Origin: Amaranthus tricolor
Lineage: Eukaryota > Streptophyta > Magnoliopsida > Caryophyllales > Amaranthaceae
Direction: 5' to 3'
Length of the DNA: 64,000 bases
NCBI RefSeq assembly: GCF_026212465.1
Contig: NC_080048.1
Location: forward strand, 33,876,422 to 33,940,421
Below are positions 10,220-22,900 of this stretch, one piece after another (position 1 is the stretch's first letter; each line of letters opens with the position of its first letter). Below the pieces are notes generated by a model. The model saw only the letters and a list, made by a program, of their open reading frames with translations. It did no database searches and had not been told where the DNA came from. Both the position numbers and the translations under genes were made by a program.

Positions 10220-13200
10220 ATGGCGTTGTGTTTCTTTGCCCTTGCTATTTTTCTATTTCTCTCGCTTGATTCCGATTTCTATGCTTCTTCTGTCTCCGCT
10301 GCTTCTAAAAATGATGGCGTTGAGGTCTGTCTTGTTTCCTACTTCTATTTCTCTGTGAAGGAGTTGATTGTGTATCTATATGTATTTATGTATGAACCGT
10401 TGAGTATTGTTGATTGTTTTGTTGATTTTGGTATCTAGGATTTTGATACTGAGTAGTTGACAATGTGATTTATATGTTGTTTTCTTTTTCAATTTTTAAG
10501 GTGGATGGCGACTTTGATTGCGGTCTGTATTATGATATTCATGTTAAAGCGCAAAATTAGAGCTTTACGGAGTTCACCTTTAGCTCTAGGTTATGGAGTC
10601 CATTGACTATAAACTAAATGTTCCGATAAAAAAACATATAAGCCTGAGTTACATTGGTGATCAAATTAGAGACGATCAAATTTCCTTGCTTTGAATACGA
10701 ACACTTTACTTGGATAAGGACTTAGGAGAGGGGGGTGATAATTTTCCTTCTGGATCTTTCAAATATTAGAGATATTTTTCTATTAACAAAATTAAATGAT
10801 AAATATTGATCCTTCCAAATTGGTTTGCTCTAAAATCGGTATCCAAACAAAAAATTTAGGAATGGGAGGGGGAGGGGGAGGATCATTTTCTTTCCAATTC
10901 TTTCACATATCAGAGAGATTTTGTTCTCAACAAAATTAAGTGATCAAATCTGTTCCTTCCCAATCGGTTTTGCTCTAAAATTGGTATCTAAACAGAAAAA
11001 TTATATCCCTTCGAATCTCTCCTCTATAATTTCCTCTATCCGAAGTTGGTGTAAACTGTTATTGCTGAAATGCAATTAGTTGGAGATAATTTCTCTTAGG
11101 GCATGGTTGTATCTGGAATAAATGTCTATGACTCTATAGGAAAACTAAAAGTCAGAAAACAGGTTATTGGAGTAGAAAATTAAGAAAATGATGTTGTTAA
11201 AGGTGAGAAATAGTTGTAAAATATGGAGAAAAATTACTTCTCTTCTGAAATAGTTGTAAAGTGATGGAGAAGAATTAATAGAAAAATCAATTTTCTTATT
11301 TTGGGATAAATATTTACCGATGGAGGGAAAATACTTCCAACCCTCTCCCCTAAAATAAGATAAGGTTATTTATCTTCCTTTTCCTTATCTTCTGCATACC
11401 ACTATGAAAACGAAAGTCTCAAAGAGGTTCAACAATGAAAAACAAATGAAAAATATAATGCAAAAGATGAACACAAGTGTTTATGAGGTATCTTGAATAC
11501 CTCCCCTCAAATATAGTTTATTATAATGAATTCAACAATTACAAATATAATAAACCTCCCTTATCTTGAGAACAATCTCTCAAGACTACAAATACTAAAG
11601 CGAAGTAAGAACACTTTCAAGTTTCTAACAATGTAATAGCCCTCTCAACAATATGTGTGTTTTGTGGTGAATGTTACTATGAGTGATGAATCCTATTTAT
11701 AGGCAAGATATTCATCACTCTTAGTATTCCCTCATAAATCACCATAAACTCACATGTAACATCCCAATTAACTCCCTAATTAACCATGACAATAAACATT
11801 ACAATAAACAATAGAGTAATGCACCATATTATTGCATGGTCACTACAAATTCTGACCAAAAACAGGATCCAATGTAGTCTGCTAGACTTCCGCTCGACCG
11901 AGCCACTACCTCGCTCAGTCGAGCAAGCTTCCAGTGAAGCTACTAACCTGTTCTGGACACCTTGCTCGACCGAGCTAACACCGCTCGACCGGTCGAGCAA
12001 TACTTTACTCGATCGAGCGGTTGGTCGAGCCGCTCACAGTCTGCTTCTTTATTTGTTGCTTTGATCAAGCAACTCTTATCAACCGTTCCAAACCTTAAAT
12101 CACCCATATCCGACACATCTTTATCGACCCTCTCTAAAGTACAAGACAAAGCATGTTCGATTATATGTTTAAAGTTAATGTCATCATTAAGATTATTGGC
12201 ACTTGCTTTAACACACTATATTCTTTATAGTTTATCTCCCTCTTTATTTGTATAGTTTGACTTTTATTTCCCCTTAAGTGTTTGCCCTCTATACAAGCAT
12301 GTCAATAGTATTTATTGTTAAGTTACTGAATTGTTATTTCTATTCGCTTATGAAGTTTCCTTCCCTTCTTTTTTCCCAAACTGGGTAAAATAAAAGCACT
12401 TTCTGTTTCAATTGTTATTGACTCTAGTCTCTATACTCATTGTGGTTGCATCCCTTTTGCGAGTCTTGATTTTTTGATTGTAGAGCTCATCATTATTATC
12501 CTATTTACTTTCATTCTATACACTCTTAATTACCTGTACTTACATGGGCAACCTTTGTTTTGGTAGGTTACATATGGGTCAGTCGTCAAATTGATGCATG
12601 AGCGGACTAAGTTTAGGCTGCACTCACATGATGTACCTTATGGTTCTGGAAGTGGCCAGCAATCTGTTACAGGTTTTCCTAATGTTGATGATGCTAATAG
12701 CTACTGGGTAATTCTTTTGTTTTTGCATTTACAGAAGCCGTACTCTTGGATTCACTTATTCTTCTTGCATTAAACTTTAATTTATTAATGTTCTTCTCCT
12801 TATTATCTACTCGGCTAGGTTGTAAAGCCTATTCCTGACACGTCTGTAAAGCAAGGGGACACTATTAAAAGTGGAACGATTATCCGCTTACAACACATGA
12901 AGACTCGTAAATGGTTACACAGTCACTTGCATGCATCTCCTATCTCAGGAAACTTAGAGGTAAACTTCACTAGTTTGGTCAAGTGTGCATCATTTTAATT
13001 CATCTATAAAGATTTAGATCTTAGCAATTCAAGGATGGAACATCCCCTTCAGTGTAAAAAGTATATATTTGGCCTTCATCTTCGGCATTCTATGCCTACA
13101 AGGAATAGCGTATGCTGTAAATTCCTATTGAGTACCATGAAAACATTTTTTTGTGATATGGCATTCAATTAAGCATGTCTCATATTCTTCTTGCATGCAA

Positions 13201-14816
13201 AATTGAATTTTTTAGTCTGTATATAGTGTGCTTCATTGCTGCACCTGCCAGTGTTTCGACATTTAATTCTGGTCTCAAGCCTCTGGTAAAGGAGCAGGGT
13301 TGCAAACTTGCAATAGTTTGGTGGCAACTAACATAGAATATCATCACATTGTACAATTTGAGTCAATTTCAAAATGTCTTTGTTACCGATACTGAATCTT
13401 TTGTTGATTTGTTTGATGTAGCTGTCCCTATATTGTTGGGATGTTAAGGCTATGACATTATTGTGTACATTGTTCCTGTAATTGTGTCCTTCATTGTATA
13501 TTTCCCTTGTTTCGTTAGACTTTTGAAACATTCCAAATATGATAGTCTATAATTGTGTATACATGTTCAGACTGCCATCGTCTTTGTTGAGTTGATGAGT
13601 TGCTGTATGTATTATGATGCAGCTTGCTTATTATAGCAGTGACAATATGAAATATCCCTTTCTCTTATATGCTGTTTTCTAGTCATTGGGTCATTTTAAT
13701 TTCTACTTTAAGCTTGCTTCTTATCCAATTGGACTATTGTAGGTAAGCTGTTTTGGAGGAGATACAACCTCAGATACTGGTGATCACTGGAAGTGAGACT
13801 TGAACACAAATTTTACTCCATCTTGGTTATTCATTATTCGTACTTGTGTTTGCTCATATGCTGTCGTTTTATTATTCTTGGTAGGCTTGAGATTGAGGGA
13901 AAAGGGAAAATCTGGAGGCAAGATCAGAAGGTCAGGCTTCAACATGTCGACACCAAAGGGTATCTGCACAGTCATGACAAGAAATACCAACGTATAGCTG
14001 GTGGTCAGCAGGAGGTAAAATACTCACTAGCCTTCTTCCGCTCCCTCTTTGGACTGTTCTTAGATACATCACTATTTTTCCGTTTGAAATTCAAATTAAT
14101 CTTTTACCAACATTTGGCGCTCAAGCGTTTCTCTAATTCCTTTTTATTGATCGGACAATTATCGATCATTGATCCCATAGTTATTGAGGTTTTGGACTAA
14201 TCCCTTACATGTCTAGTCTTTGATGTCATCTATCCTTGTTCAACTTTGCATACCTATCTTTCTTTTGTAAAACTATATCTTCAAGTTGTTTGTCCTATTT
14301 AAAATTCATCTGCCAGCTCTTTGTGAAAACCCTTCAACACTTCATACTGTAATGATATTTCCCGGTGTAACATGATTCGCTAGCTAATTCGCTTTTAAAA
14401 AATTCGCGATTCACTCAAATTTGCCCAATAATAGCCAAAAACCGACCACAATTCGCTTTTTTCGATTCGTGATCCACGAGAAGATTAGCGAATTATGTGA
14501 CATTGAAATTTCCATATCCAAGTTCATTATGGGAACGTAGGTTATTTGTTTTTCATTTATCATCATGCTTGAAACTGATACTGATAGCATTAGGCACCAG
14601 GTTTTTAATTCCTTTTTGTTTGTGATGGTGGACTTAAGAACATCTGGCTGGATAGCAGAACACTAAATTCTTATTCTGTAGTGAATTGTGATGATATGTG
14701 ACCGTCATGATTATGTGTAGGTTTGTGGTGTCAAAGAGAAGGGCCGAGACAACATTTGGCTGGCAGCAGAGGGTGTTTACCTTCCATCTAACGATGGAAA
14801 GACCGAGTCATCTTAG
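10220..14816 (+). CDS. SDF2: Stromal cell-derived factor 2-like protein (MIR domains)
   Basis: ER-lumen protein; in plants SDF2 works with ERdj3B and BiP in glycoprotein folding quality control and receptor maturation. Exons are 10220-10324, 12567-12707, 12819-12959, 13743-13792, 13885-14014 and 14721-14816; phases agree and give 220 residues. The first ATG of the frame opens a signal peptide (MALCFFALAIFLFLSLDSDF). Three MIR-type repeats follow: YGSVVKLMHERTKFRLHSH with YGSGSGQQSVTGF; IIRLQHMKTRKWLHSHLHAS with GDHWKLEIEG; and VRLQHVDTKGYLHSHDKKY with NIWLAAEGVYLP. An open frame reaches back to about 9977 but contains no ATG, only a GTG at 10028, so I start at 10220. Intron 1 is 2.2 kb and carries an LTR remnant in the opposite direction plus a tandem duplication. 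Confidence 0.95.
10735..11005. repeat. Tandem duplication of about 130 bp in SDF2 intron 1
   Basis: The unit starting GGGGGGTGATAATTTTCC and ending ATCGGTATCCAAACAAAAAAT is followed by a similar unit starting GGGGGAGGATCATTTTC and ending TTGGTATCTAAACAGAAAAAT. They look about 80 percent identical by eye. The TATCCAAACA ends resemble MITE termini. Confidence 0.65.
11470..12215 (-). mobile_element. LTR remnant in SDF2 intron 1, minus orientation
   Basis: Read on the minus strand, 12050-11875 holds a GCTCGACCGAGC-type cluster; a TATA box (CCTATAAATAGG, about 11695-11704) follows; then a U5-like stretch reaches a GGGGAGGTATTC, AAACACTTGTGTTC boundary near 11470. The order matches the plus-strand LTR at 6768-7566. 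No internal domains are present, so it is a solo LTR or fragment. Ends are approximate. Confidence 0.55.
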
Positions 14817-15874
14817 TTTCCTTCACGGAATTAACCTCAGATTTATTCTTAGTATCTAATTGTACTGATGCCCTGAATCGAATTTTGAGTTAGTTGTAGC
14901 ATAAATCTTCTTTGTTTGTTGTATTGGAAGTATAGATAAGTTGGATCAGTGATTCATATCAGAGAAGCCAAATTAGACATTAGACCTATCTATGAATGCT
15001 CATCCAAATTTCGGATATTCCTTCAAGTGGCAAACTTATACTTCTTCTGGTTTTCTAATAGTTGCTGTACTTTTGTTTTTCACGCTATTTAGTATACGAT
15101 TTTAATATTTAATATCTTTAATTTCATTTAATAAAAAATTCTAAAAAGTTAATATTATGAAAATATGTATTAAGACAAATCAAATAAGATTCCACTTGAC
15201 TATGTTTTACATTATACATGGAAAAATATATACCATATAAGAAAGCTCGAACATAGTTAATGTCAAGAGTGTGCTTGAACGACAACTAGATTTTTATTTA
15301 AGTGCACAAACAAATACTCTAACAAATAACCTAGAGATTGAGCTCGAAAGTTATACTACAGCTCGTGTTCCACTAAATTTACCCTGAAAATCAAGGCAAA
15401 TGAATAAAAATAAATACTATAGAAATAGTTTAGAAAAAAACTTCTATGTAAATGAGATCAAAACATAGATTAATTTTACAGACGAAAATTAAAAAAAAAA
15501 AACTATGGATAACAACCAAAAGAATTATAAATTTAATAGTCAGATTAAAAAGAAGCTGTTGTAAATTTGGGGATCCATGGAAAAAGAAAAGACAAAAAAA
15601 AGAAAAAGAAAATTAGGAGTAATAAATTAGAATATCTAGAAATTACACAAAGTAAGAATAATGGAGTAATAATAAGAGAATATATAGGTAAATTACGATT
15701 ATTTAAGAAACTAATAAATTATTTTTATGTGTTTCCATTTTATAGGAGGGTTTTTGAGATTTTATTTTATCTTTTACTTTATTTTATTTATTTTAATTGT
15801 ATAATGTATTTTTGTCTTTTATGGTTATTTGCAAATAATCGTTATTGTTTAGGATATTCTAGTAACAATAATAG
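14817..15874. other. SDF2 3' UTR and intergenic DNA
   Basis: The first few hundred bases are probably the SDF2 3' UTR. The rest is AT-rich with A-runs near 15490 and 15594. An open frame at 15567-15893 is low-complexity lysine- and hydrophobic-rich translation of AT-rich DNA, and I do not call it a gene. Confidence 0.5.
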
Positions 15875-15877
15875 TAA

Positions 15878-16425
15878 GGGAAATTCCCTATAGTAGTATC
15901 GAACTTTCATGAAAAGCCAGTGGTAGCACTTTTGTAAGATTTTTCCACATAGTAACATCCAATTTATGTTTTAGTTAACTATTGTAGCATTTTCCGTTAA
16001 ATTCTTGTCAATTTCCGTTTAATTCAGAATTTTGACGTTTTTACCTTTATTAAGTATTGGTTTTTGTCTTTATAATTTACGCTAAACCATTTTTATGCTC
16101 TTAAATGTTTAATTCACCATTTTAACGTTTAATTTAATTGTTTCATTCATCAACGCTCTTAAACAGTGAATTAAACATCAAAATGGTGAATTAAATATTT
16201 GAGAGCATAAAAATGATTTAGGGCAAATTATGAAGACAACAACCAACACTTAATAAGGGTAGAAACGTCAAAATGTAGAATTAAACGGAAATTGACAAGA
16301 ATTTAGCGGAAAATGCTACGACAGTTAGATAAGACATAAACTGGATGCTACCATGTGGAAAAATCTTACAAAAGTGCTATCACTGGCGTTTCATGAAAAA
16401 TCGATGCTACCAAGTGGAATTTCCC
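15878..16425. mobile_element. Foldback MITE, 548 bp, TAA target duplication
   Basis: The element begins GGGAAATTCCCTATAG and ends GTGGAATTTCCC. It is flanked by TAA at 15875-15877 and 16426-16428. Almost the whole length folds back: for example TTTTGTAAGATTTTTCCACA near 15935 has its inverse near 16360, and CCATTTTTATGCTCTTAAAT near 16090 pairs with a match near 16205. A 3-bp TWA duplication suits PIF/Harbinger-type MITEs. It encodes no protein. Confidence 0.85.
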
Positions 16426-16952
16426 TAATATTAAAGGTTGAAATCTATCTATCCCAATTTGTACTTTAAACTCTAGGGTGTGTTTGGCAAGAGAGAATTG
16501 AAGTTAGGGTTGGGATTTTGGGTGGAATTATAAAAGCTTCTTGTTTGTTCGAGGAGGATGAAAATCGGTAAGGTTGAGACTTGGACCTGAATTGAGACTT
16601 AAGAAGGGAAAGTATGATCAAAAAAGTGTTGGGGGAAGGTGGTATTTTAATGTGAGACTTGAAAAATTTATATAAACACAATTTTTTTCATTAGTGAAAG
16701 TAAAGAAAAATACGTGTTATAAAGTTAATTTTGTAAATATAATTAATTTTTATCATATTTCTTATTTATTTTTATCATTTTTCAAATAAAGACGTTATAG
16801 TTTAAATTTAAATCTCACCCTAAAATCGCAATTTAAGTTTCAACTATAGGATTTTAATTTCCATTTCCACGTTCCACGCCCCTTGAGAGTCTAGAGTATT
16901 CTCTCATTTTCACAAATAAATTCGATTTTTATTATCCTTTTCTTGGCCGCCA

Positions 16953-17167
16953 TATAAATTTTCAATTCCTAGCTACACCCTTACCACAGGATTTTCTAAT
17001 CAGTTTTCTTCAGATCCTTCCCTGTTCCTCTGTAAGTTTCGCTTCTTTTTTTTTATTTGTTAAGGTAAGTTTTCGGATGTATTTTCTTATTTAATCATCG
17101 ATTTTCATTTGAATTTTGCTTATTAATTTCTATTTTATTGAATATATTTAGGGTTAATATTTCGCAG
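16953..17167 (+). promoter_or_regulatory. CAF1 promoter TATA box and leader intron
   Basis: TATAAAT at 16953-16959 suggests transcription from about 16985. A leader intron runs from 17032 (donor GTAAGTTT) to 17167 (acceptor TTTCGCAG), leaving the coding region itself intronless. Confidence 0.6.
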
Positions 17168-17253
17168 ATTCATATTATCGATCGAACTAACTCCAATTTG
17201 AGGAATAACGGGTAATACTTACTAAGTTTCAGTTGTTGTAAATAAAATTGGAA

Positions 17254-18066
17254 ATGTCGGTTCTTCCGAATAATGATTCAGTTCTTATTAGGGAGGTTTG
17301 GAGTGATAATCTCGAAAAGGAATTTTCATTAATCCGTGATATAGTGGATAATTACCCTTTTGTAGCTATGGATACTGAGTTTCCTGGGATTGTTCTTCGT
17401 CCTGTTGGTAATTTTAAGAATAGTAGTGATTTTCATTACAGAACTCTTAAAGAGAATGTCGATATGTTGAAATTGATTCAAATTGGCCTTACGTTTTCTG
17501 ATGAACATGGGAATTTACCCACTTGTGGAACTGATAAACTTTGTATTTGGCAATTCAATTTCCGTGAATTCAATATCAATGAGGATGTCTTTGCCAGTGA
17601 TTCTATTGAGCTTCTGCGCCAGAGTGGGATTAATTTTAACATGAATGATGAAAAGGGTATTGATGCCAAGAGATTTGGGGAGCTTTTGATGTCATCTGGG
17701 GTTGTTTTGAATGATAATGTTCATTGGGTTACTTTCCATAGTGGTTATGATTTTGGTTATTTGCTTAAGCTCTTGACATGTCGAGAACTTCCTGAGACAC
17801 AACAGGAGTTCTTTGATCTTATCAAGACTTACTTTCCGACTGTTTATGACATCAAGCATTTGATGAAGTTCTGTAACAGCTTACATGGTGGGTTGAACAA
17901 GCTAGCCGAGTTGTTGGAAGTTGAGAGGATTGGTGTGTGTCATCAGGCTGGTTCAGATAGTTTGCTTACTTCCTGTACATTCATGAAATTGAAGGAGAGT
18001 TTCTTTAGTGGATCATTGGAGAGATATGCTGGTGTTTTGTATGGATTAGGTTTTGATAATAGCTAA
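17254..18066 (+). CDS. CAF1: CCR4-NOT complex deadenylase CAF1/POP2
   Basis: A 3'-5' poly(A)-specific ribonuclease of the DEDD family and catalytic subunit of CCR4-NOT, which shortens mRNA tails in the cytoplasm. It has a single coding exon of 270 residues, the usual length for plant CAF1. Catalytic residues visible are D40 and E42 in AMDTEFPG, D166 in SGYDFGYL, and H230 with D235 in [10 protein letters not shown]. Other family blocks are [33 protein letters not shown] and [20 protein letters not shown]. The start is the ATG at 17254; an upstream in-frame TTG at 17248 is not a plant start. Plants usually have several CAF1 paralogues; which member this is cannot be decided here. Confidence 0.97.
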   Translation: MSVLPNNDSVLIREVWSDNLEKEFSLIRDIVDNYPFVAMDTEFPGIVLRPVGNFKNSSDFHYRTLKENVDMLKLIQIGLTFSDEHGNLPTCGTDKLCIWQFNFREFNINEDVFASDSIELLRQSGINFNMNDEKGIDAKRFGELLMSSGVVLNDNVHWVTFHSGYDFGYLLKLLTCRELPETQQEFFDLIKTYFPTVYDIKHLMKFCNSLHGGLNKLAELLEVERIGVCHQAGSDSLLTSCTFMKLKESFFSGSLERYAGVLYGLGFDNS

Positions 18067-18358
18067 AGGGCTAGATACAAAAGAAAGTATGAATGAAATC
18101 AAGAGTCAGAAACATGAATGAAGAGTGCTGTAAAATTGTATATTGTGCAGCTTTGTCTCAAACTTGTTTTATAATGAAATGGATTGAAATATGTCATGTT
18201 AGGGCTTTACTGCTTTCTTTGTTATACTTTTATTTATCTGCTTTTGATACCTTGTCAACTTAAAACTCTTTAGGAACCAACTAAACCAAAAGTTTTAAGC
18301 GATTGAAGTTTCAAAATATGCCATATACTCTATTAGCTTATGTGACAATAATCTTCTC

Positions 18359-18402
18359 TGTTTTGTATGGATTAGGTTTTGATAATAGCTAAAGGGTTAG
18401 AT
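18359..18402 (+). repeat. Second copy of the CAF1 C-terminal end
   Basis: These 44 bases repeat 18033-18076, the last codons, stop and first 3' UTR bases of CAF1, with one C/T difference. The copy lies 326 bases downstream and has no coding context of its own. Confidence 0.9.
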
Positions 18403-19930
18403 GTACGTAAGACGTAACCTTACACTTGCCGTGACAACAAAAAGGTTGTTTTTAATTGATCCTTGGTGGCTAATATTATCTTAAAATAGTTCATTATGAT
18501 TCTAAAGTAAGAACTAAACATCATGTCCATGAAAATGAGGGACAATCTGTTTGTCTTGCATCCAAGCTGGTTTTTACTTTGAAATGGAAACTTGAAGATT
18601 ATATTGTATGTTCTTCACATTGTTTTGTTTCACCAAATTGAGGGATGCTTTGATATAGCTGATTCAAGCTTTCATTTGATGATGCTCTAATTTCCCACTA
18701 CATGCATTTGCTAAATGGACATTGATACATAAGATTCTGCAGTTACTTCTCCTTTCAGTGACTCAATTATTTTCGTTTGTGATGTTTCTTTATTTTCTTC
18801 TACCAATATGGGCAATATCTTATGTTCAAAGTTATGATCAAAGTTCAATCAGGAAACTCGGAATTGTAATGGTTGGTTGGAGCTCAACCATTGATTCTCT
18901 CACTGATGTGTGGTTTTTATTATCGAACAGGATAAATATGAGATTTTTAAATTTGAATGTTTTGTTTTCTTTTACCGTTATAGTTATATTATGTTTACTT
19001 TTGTTATACAAGACTTTTGATTCATTATTGGTGTTATGATTATGCCCATAATTCACTACTTATGATCAGTATATTTGGACAGTTTGATGGTTTTATCTTT
19101 GCTTATACTGGATCAAATTTGTTAATGAATTGATTTGGAAGGGTAATATTGTATAAATAGAGGGGAAGGGGGTAGAATATAAGGATGGATAGGTTGTAAT
19201 AAGACTTTGGTTGAGCTCTTGACTCCTTTAGGGAGATTTCAAGCTTAAGCTTCTCAATTTTTTAACGCTATTTATACATATTCAACTATTCTCACACCTT
19301 TCTGACCGAGTCTTCAATCTTGTGCATTGCTACTGATTTTGTTTAATACAGATCTATATCTATATCAGCTATGGATATGCCAATCCATTATAGTTTTGTT
19401 CAATAAATTCTAAAATAGTAAATTAATGTTTAGTATTTCTATTTTAATTGAATCCAATTTTATTTTGTGTAACATCATATTCTCTTCTAACTTGTGTGGT
19501 AGTTAAGTTTTGCTTTTTTTTTTCGTTAGGACCTTCTTATATGAAGCAGAGTCTTATATGAAACACAAGGGCAGATCTATGGGTAGTCCTGGTAGACAAG
19601 TGAGTTGAGTTGGTTGTTTATTCACCTTCCACTTGTAATTTTATTAGTGACATTACTCTTTTTTCTCTAAATCCGCCCCTGTGAAGCATAAAAAAGCATC
19701 TTTAAAAAAAAAACAAAAAACTTGCACATTCTCTTCCAAACACGCCATACTCGATAACTTTTGTTATAGTACAAAGTAGAACATATCAATGGAGCAAAGA
19801 AAATGAAATCATGATACTTTCTTGTGAATGTCTTGTTTTTTGAGTATATGGTAGGGAAATAAAGGCAACAACATCGAAGTATTTCTTTTGCTCGATAAGT
19901 AATTCATGGTTTGTTTCATGAGGCTCCTAC
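18403..19930. other. Intergenic DNA, possible old LTR fragment
   Basis: A TATAAATAG at 19152-19160 followed by GAGGGGAAGGG and TTGTAATAAGACTTTGG resembles the promoter-R part of a plant LTR, but no ends or internal domains were found. Elsewhere it is AT-rich without a supportable gene; open frames at 18722-19056 are hydrophobic AT-rich translation. Confidence 0.35.
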
Positions 19931-19931
19931 T

Positions 19932-22900
19932 TCAGTCTCCAAACGACACGACAACGCAGGAAATATCATCTGCACTTCTTCTATGTAATGCCTCCTTGAT
20001 CAGTTGCTCTGCTGCTGCGTGTGCATCATTGAGATCTCTAATACAATCGTAAACGTCTTCGTTTGACATTACCTATGGTTGACAGGAATCAGGTTATGAC
20101 CACTTTGAGAGAATAGAATACTTTTTAGTTAAAGGCACGGAATCACCTTCCAGAGGCCATCACTGGCAAGCACAATGAACTTTACATCTGCACCAACGGT
20201 CTCGATCCTTACATGAGGCTCTGAAGAGATATGTTGTTTTAGTTTGCCATCACCAAACGCCCTTGTCATTGCTAACACGCCATCAACACGAGGTACGTTT
20301 CCTATGTTAATCAAATTACACTTGCATGAGACATCCTCCAGTCATCATATATATCCTGCTTGTAGAACCTATGATCAGGTTCGGGGGTTGATTGACGACA
20401 GACCATACCCTTATCAAAATAGTTAAGGAGGTTACGGCAAGTAAAACGGCTCATATAAGGCCTATAGAGTATAGACCATGCTTATAGTAATCAGCACCTG
20501 GCCTTTGGGAGACAAAACCACCTCTTTCTTGAACAGCTTTTATTTCTTTTTCTGGTTCATGATCAACTGTAATTTGTTCCACATCTCCCTTTTTGCATAA
20601 TATTCCACGCGAATCACCTACATTTGCAATGATGAGTTTCTCTCGGTTGATCAAGATAGCGGTTGCCGCTGTTGATCCACCTCGTGAGCCTACCACTTCG
20701 TCTAAGACCTGTTCATCTGTTTCTTTGTATGCTCTCTTGACAGCAGCCTGCGGATTTTCCCAGAAATCCGGCTTTCGTATGCAATATCATCGTGTTTATC
20801 ACTAACCGTTCAGAAAAAAGGAGGGAACACAGTAGATAATAATACCTGATTTAATATGTTGTTAAAGAGATTATGCTGCAGATACTCAGCTACATTGCGG
20901 CCCGAGTGCCCATCAAAAATTGCATATAAGCCTAATTCTTTGCCATCTACAATCCGCTTCTTTGCAACCACATAGTCTTCCATTTCATGCTCCATTTTGC
21001 CACGGACCATATGATAACCGTAGGTGACATGCCTCTTTGGAGGTCGTTCCTCGTCGCCTTCTAACAATCTCTCTTCGTCTTTTCCCTTCATGATAGTAGT
21101 ACACATTTGTTAAAACAAACATTTGAAGAAACGAAAAACACAAAGAATAGACTTCTGATTTGTCCAAAAATAAAGGGAGATAAATTAAACCTCGTCTTCA
21201 CCATTTGTGTCTTCTTCTGGAGATAACTCTTCATCAGGAACTTGTTTAACACTCTAATATTACATAAGAAAATGTGAACAACATATTTTTGAAGAGTGAT
21301 AGATAAGGTTCAATGTTTAACTACAAACAGTCACACCTTAAATCCAGCAGACCCTACATCATCAGCTGTATTTGATCTCTTTTTCTACTCACCAATCACC
21401 ATGATAGCAAGGGTTAGTAACATGTACTATACAACTATTTCTAACAGATATGGTTAAAGAGCAAGAACAATGCTAGTCTTTGGGAGAGACTTGTCAATGA
21501 GTATTTGTCTAAGATTAGCTTGATGCTTACCTGACATTGTAACCAAATTCAATTTGACTTGACTTGACTTTAAAAATGCATTTATAATTATGTAAAAATC
21601 AACATGGACACAAGAACCAATTTTAAATCAACTTAAACACCTGATCGAACTTGATAACTCGAATAAACACCTCTATCCAAGACCATATGGTGGGGTTGTT
21701 TCAAAGTGAAAAACCATCTAAGACTCTTGAGGTGGTGAAATGTCTTATCATTTTTCCTACTTGGTCTAGTAATAGCATGCCAACTCATATTGAGATAAAA
21801 TTGAAAGTGAGTTTGAAGTGAGACAATGGATAAAGTGTAAAAGTAGAAAGTCTTAAATAATAAAAAAAAGTGATAAAAAAAAATTAGTGAAAATCTCATA
21901 TACCAAAGTCTGAATTTGAAGTCTTGGGATATTCACACCCATTTGTCATTTGTCATTGCTAATAGACTTAAACTAGTACAATAATGAGCCAAAATGAAAG
22001 TAAAAAAAAAAAAAAAAAATCCAAAGTTGTATGCTCGGTGGATAAGCCACACAAGGAGGCTGACAAGGGTCACCTCCCACGGGCTACTTTTGCAGTCTAA
22101 TTTTATGGGCTATTTTACATTGTGATTGGATAGAGCATTAGGATAAAAGGGAAAGAAAGGGAATCGAAATGGAAGGAGAATTTATTTAATTGTTTTGGAG
22201 GAAAATAGAAGGATGGTATGGAAACGATGAAATTTTTATACTTAAAAATCATAAATGGAAAATGAGATAGTTTGATTAAGATTAGAAAACAAAATATCAA
22301 AATGGTAAGAGTAAAAGTCATTTTCATTATTTTGATAGTTAATATATCATTTTACTCCTAAATTTTTTCAAAATTGAAAATATTTGATTATCAACAAAAA
22401 TAAAATACTAAACTCTTTTAAATCCCTTCTTTCCAAATCCTTTCTTTAAAATTGCTATCCAAACACTATTTTAAAATCAAGCGGTATTAAAAGGAGTAGA
22501 GTTTATATGTTTGTCAACTTCTCTCTATTGCTTTGATATGGGATCACATATGAATTATTAAAATAAATCTGATTCTGTAACTTTCAATTTGAAAACACCG
22601 GGACATTTTACCTTGATCTCTAGAACCAAGTTTCGTCTGGAGATTAAGAGTCACTTTACGAGAAAGATCTTAAACTTCAACTTTCATCTAGTTCTCTTCC
22701 TAACCTCAACCTATCTTAACCAAATATAAAAAATAAACAAATCAATTACCTTGATCTCTGCTAGAACTTCCTCAACATCCTGCTAGATAGAATACCATCA
22801 ACTTGTTAATGTCAGTCAGTTTTTAAATGCGAACAATACGACAATAATACCAAAGCCTTTCACTTTTCTAACTGGTGTGATTTTAACAATTTTATATGAC

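Noticed and set aside
15567..15893. 108-residue lysine-rich, hydrophobic ORF
   Set aside because: AT-rich low-complexity translation that runs into the left end of the MITE; no splice or promoter support.
18722..19056. Hydrophobic ORFs resembling membrane proteins on both strands
   Set aside because: T-rich DNA translates to hydrophobic residues by chance; no family motif and both strands are open.
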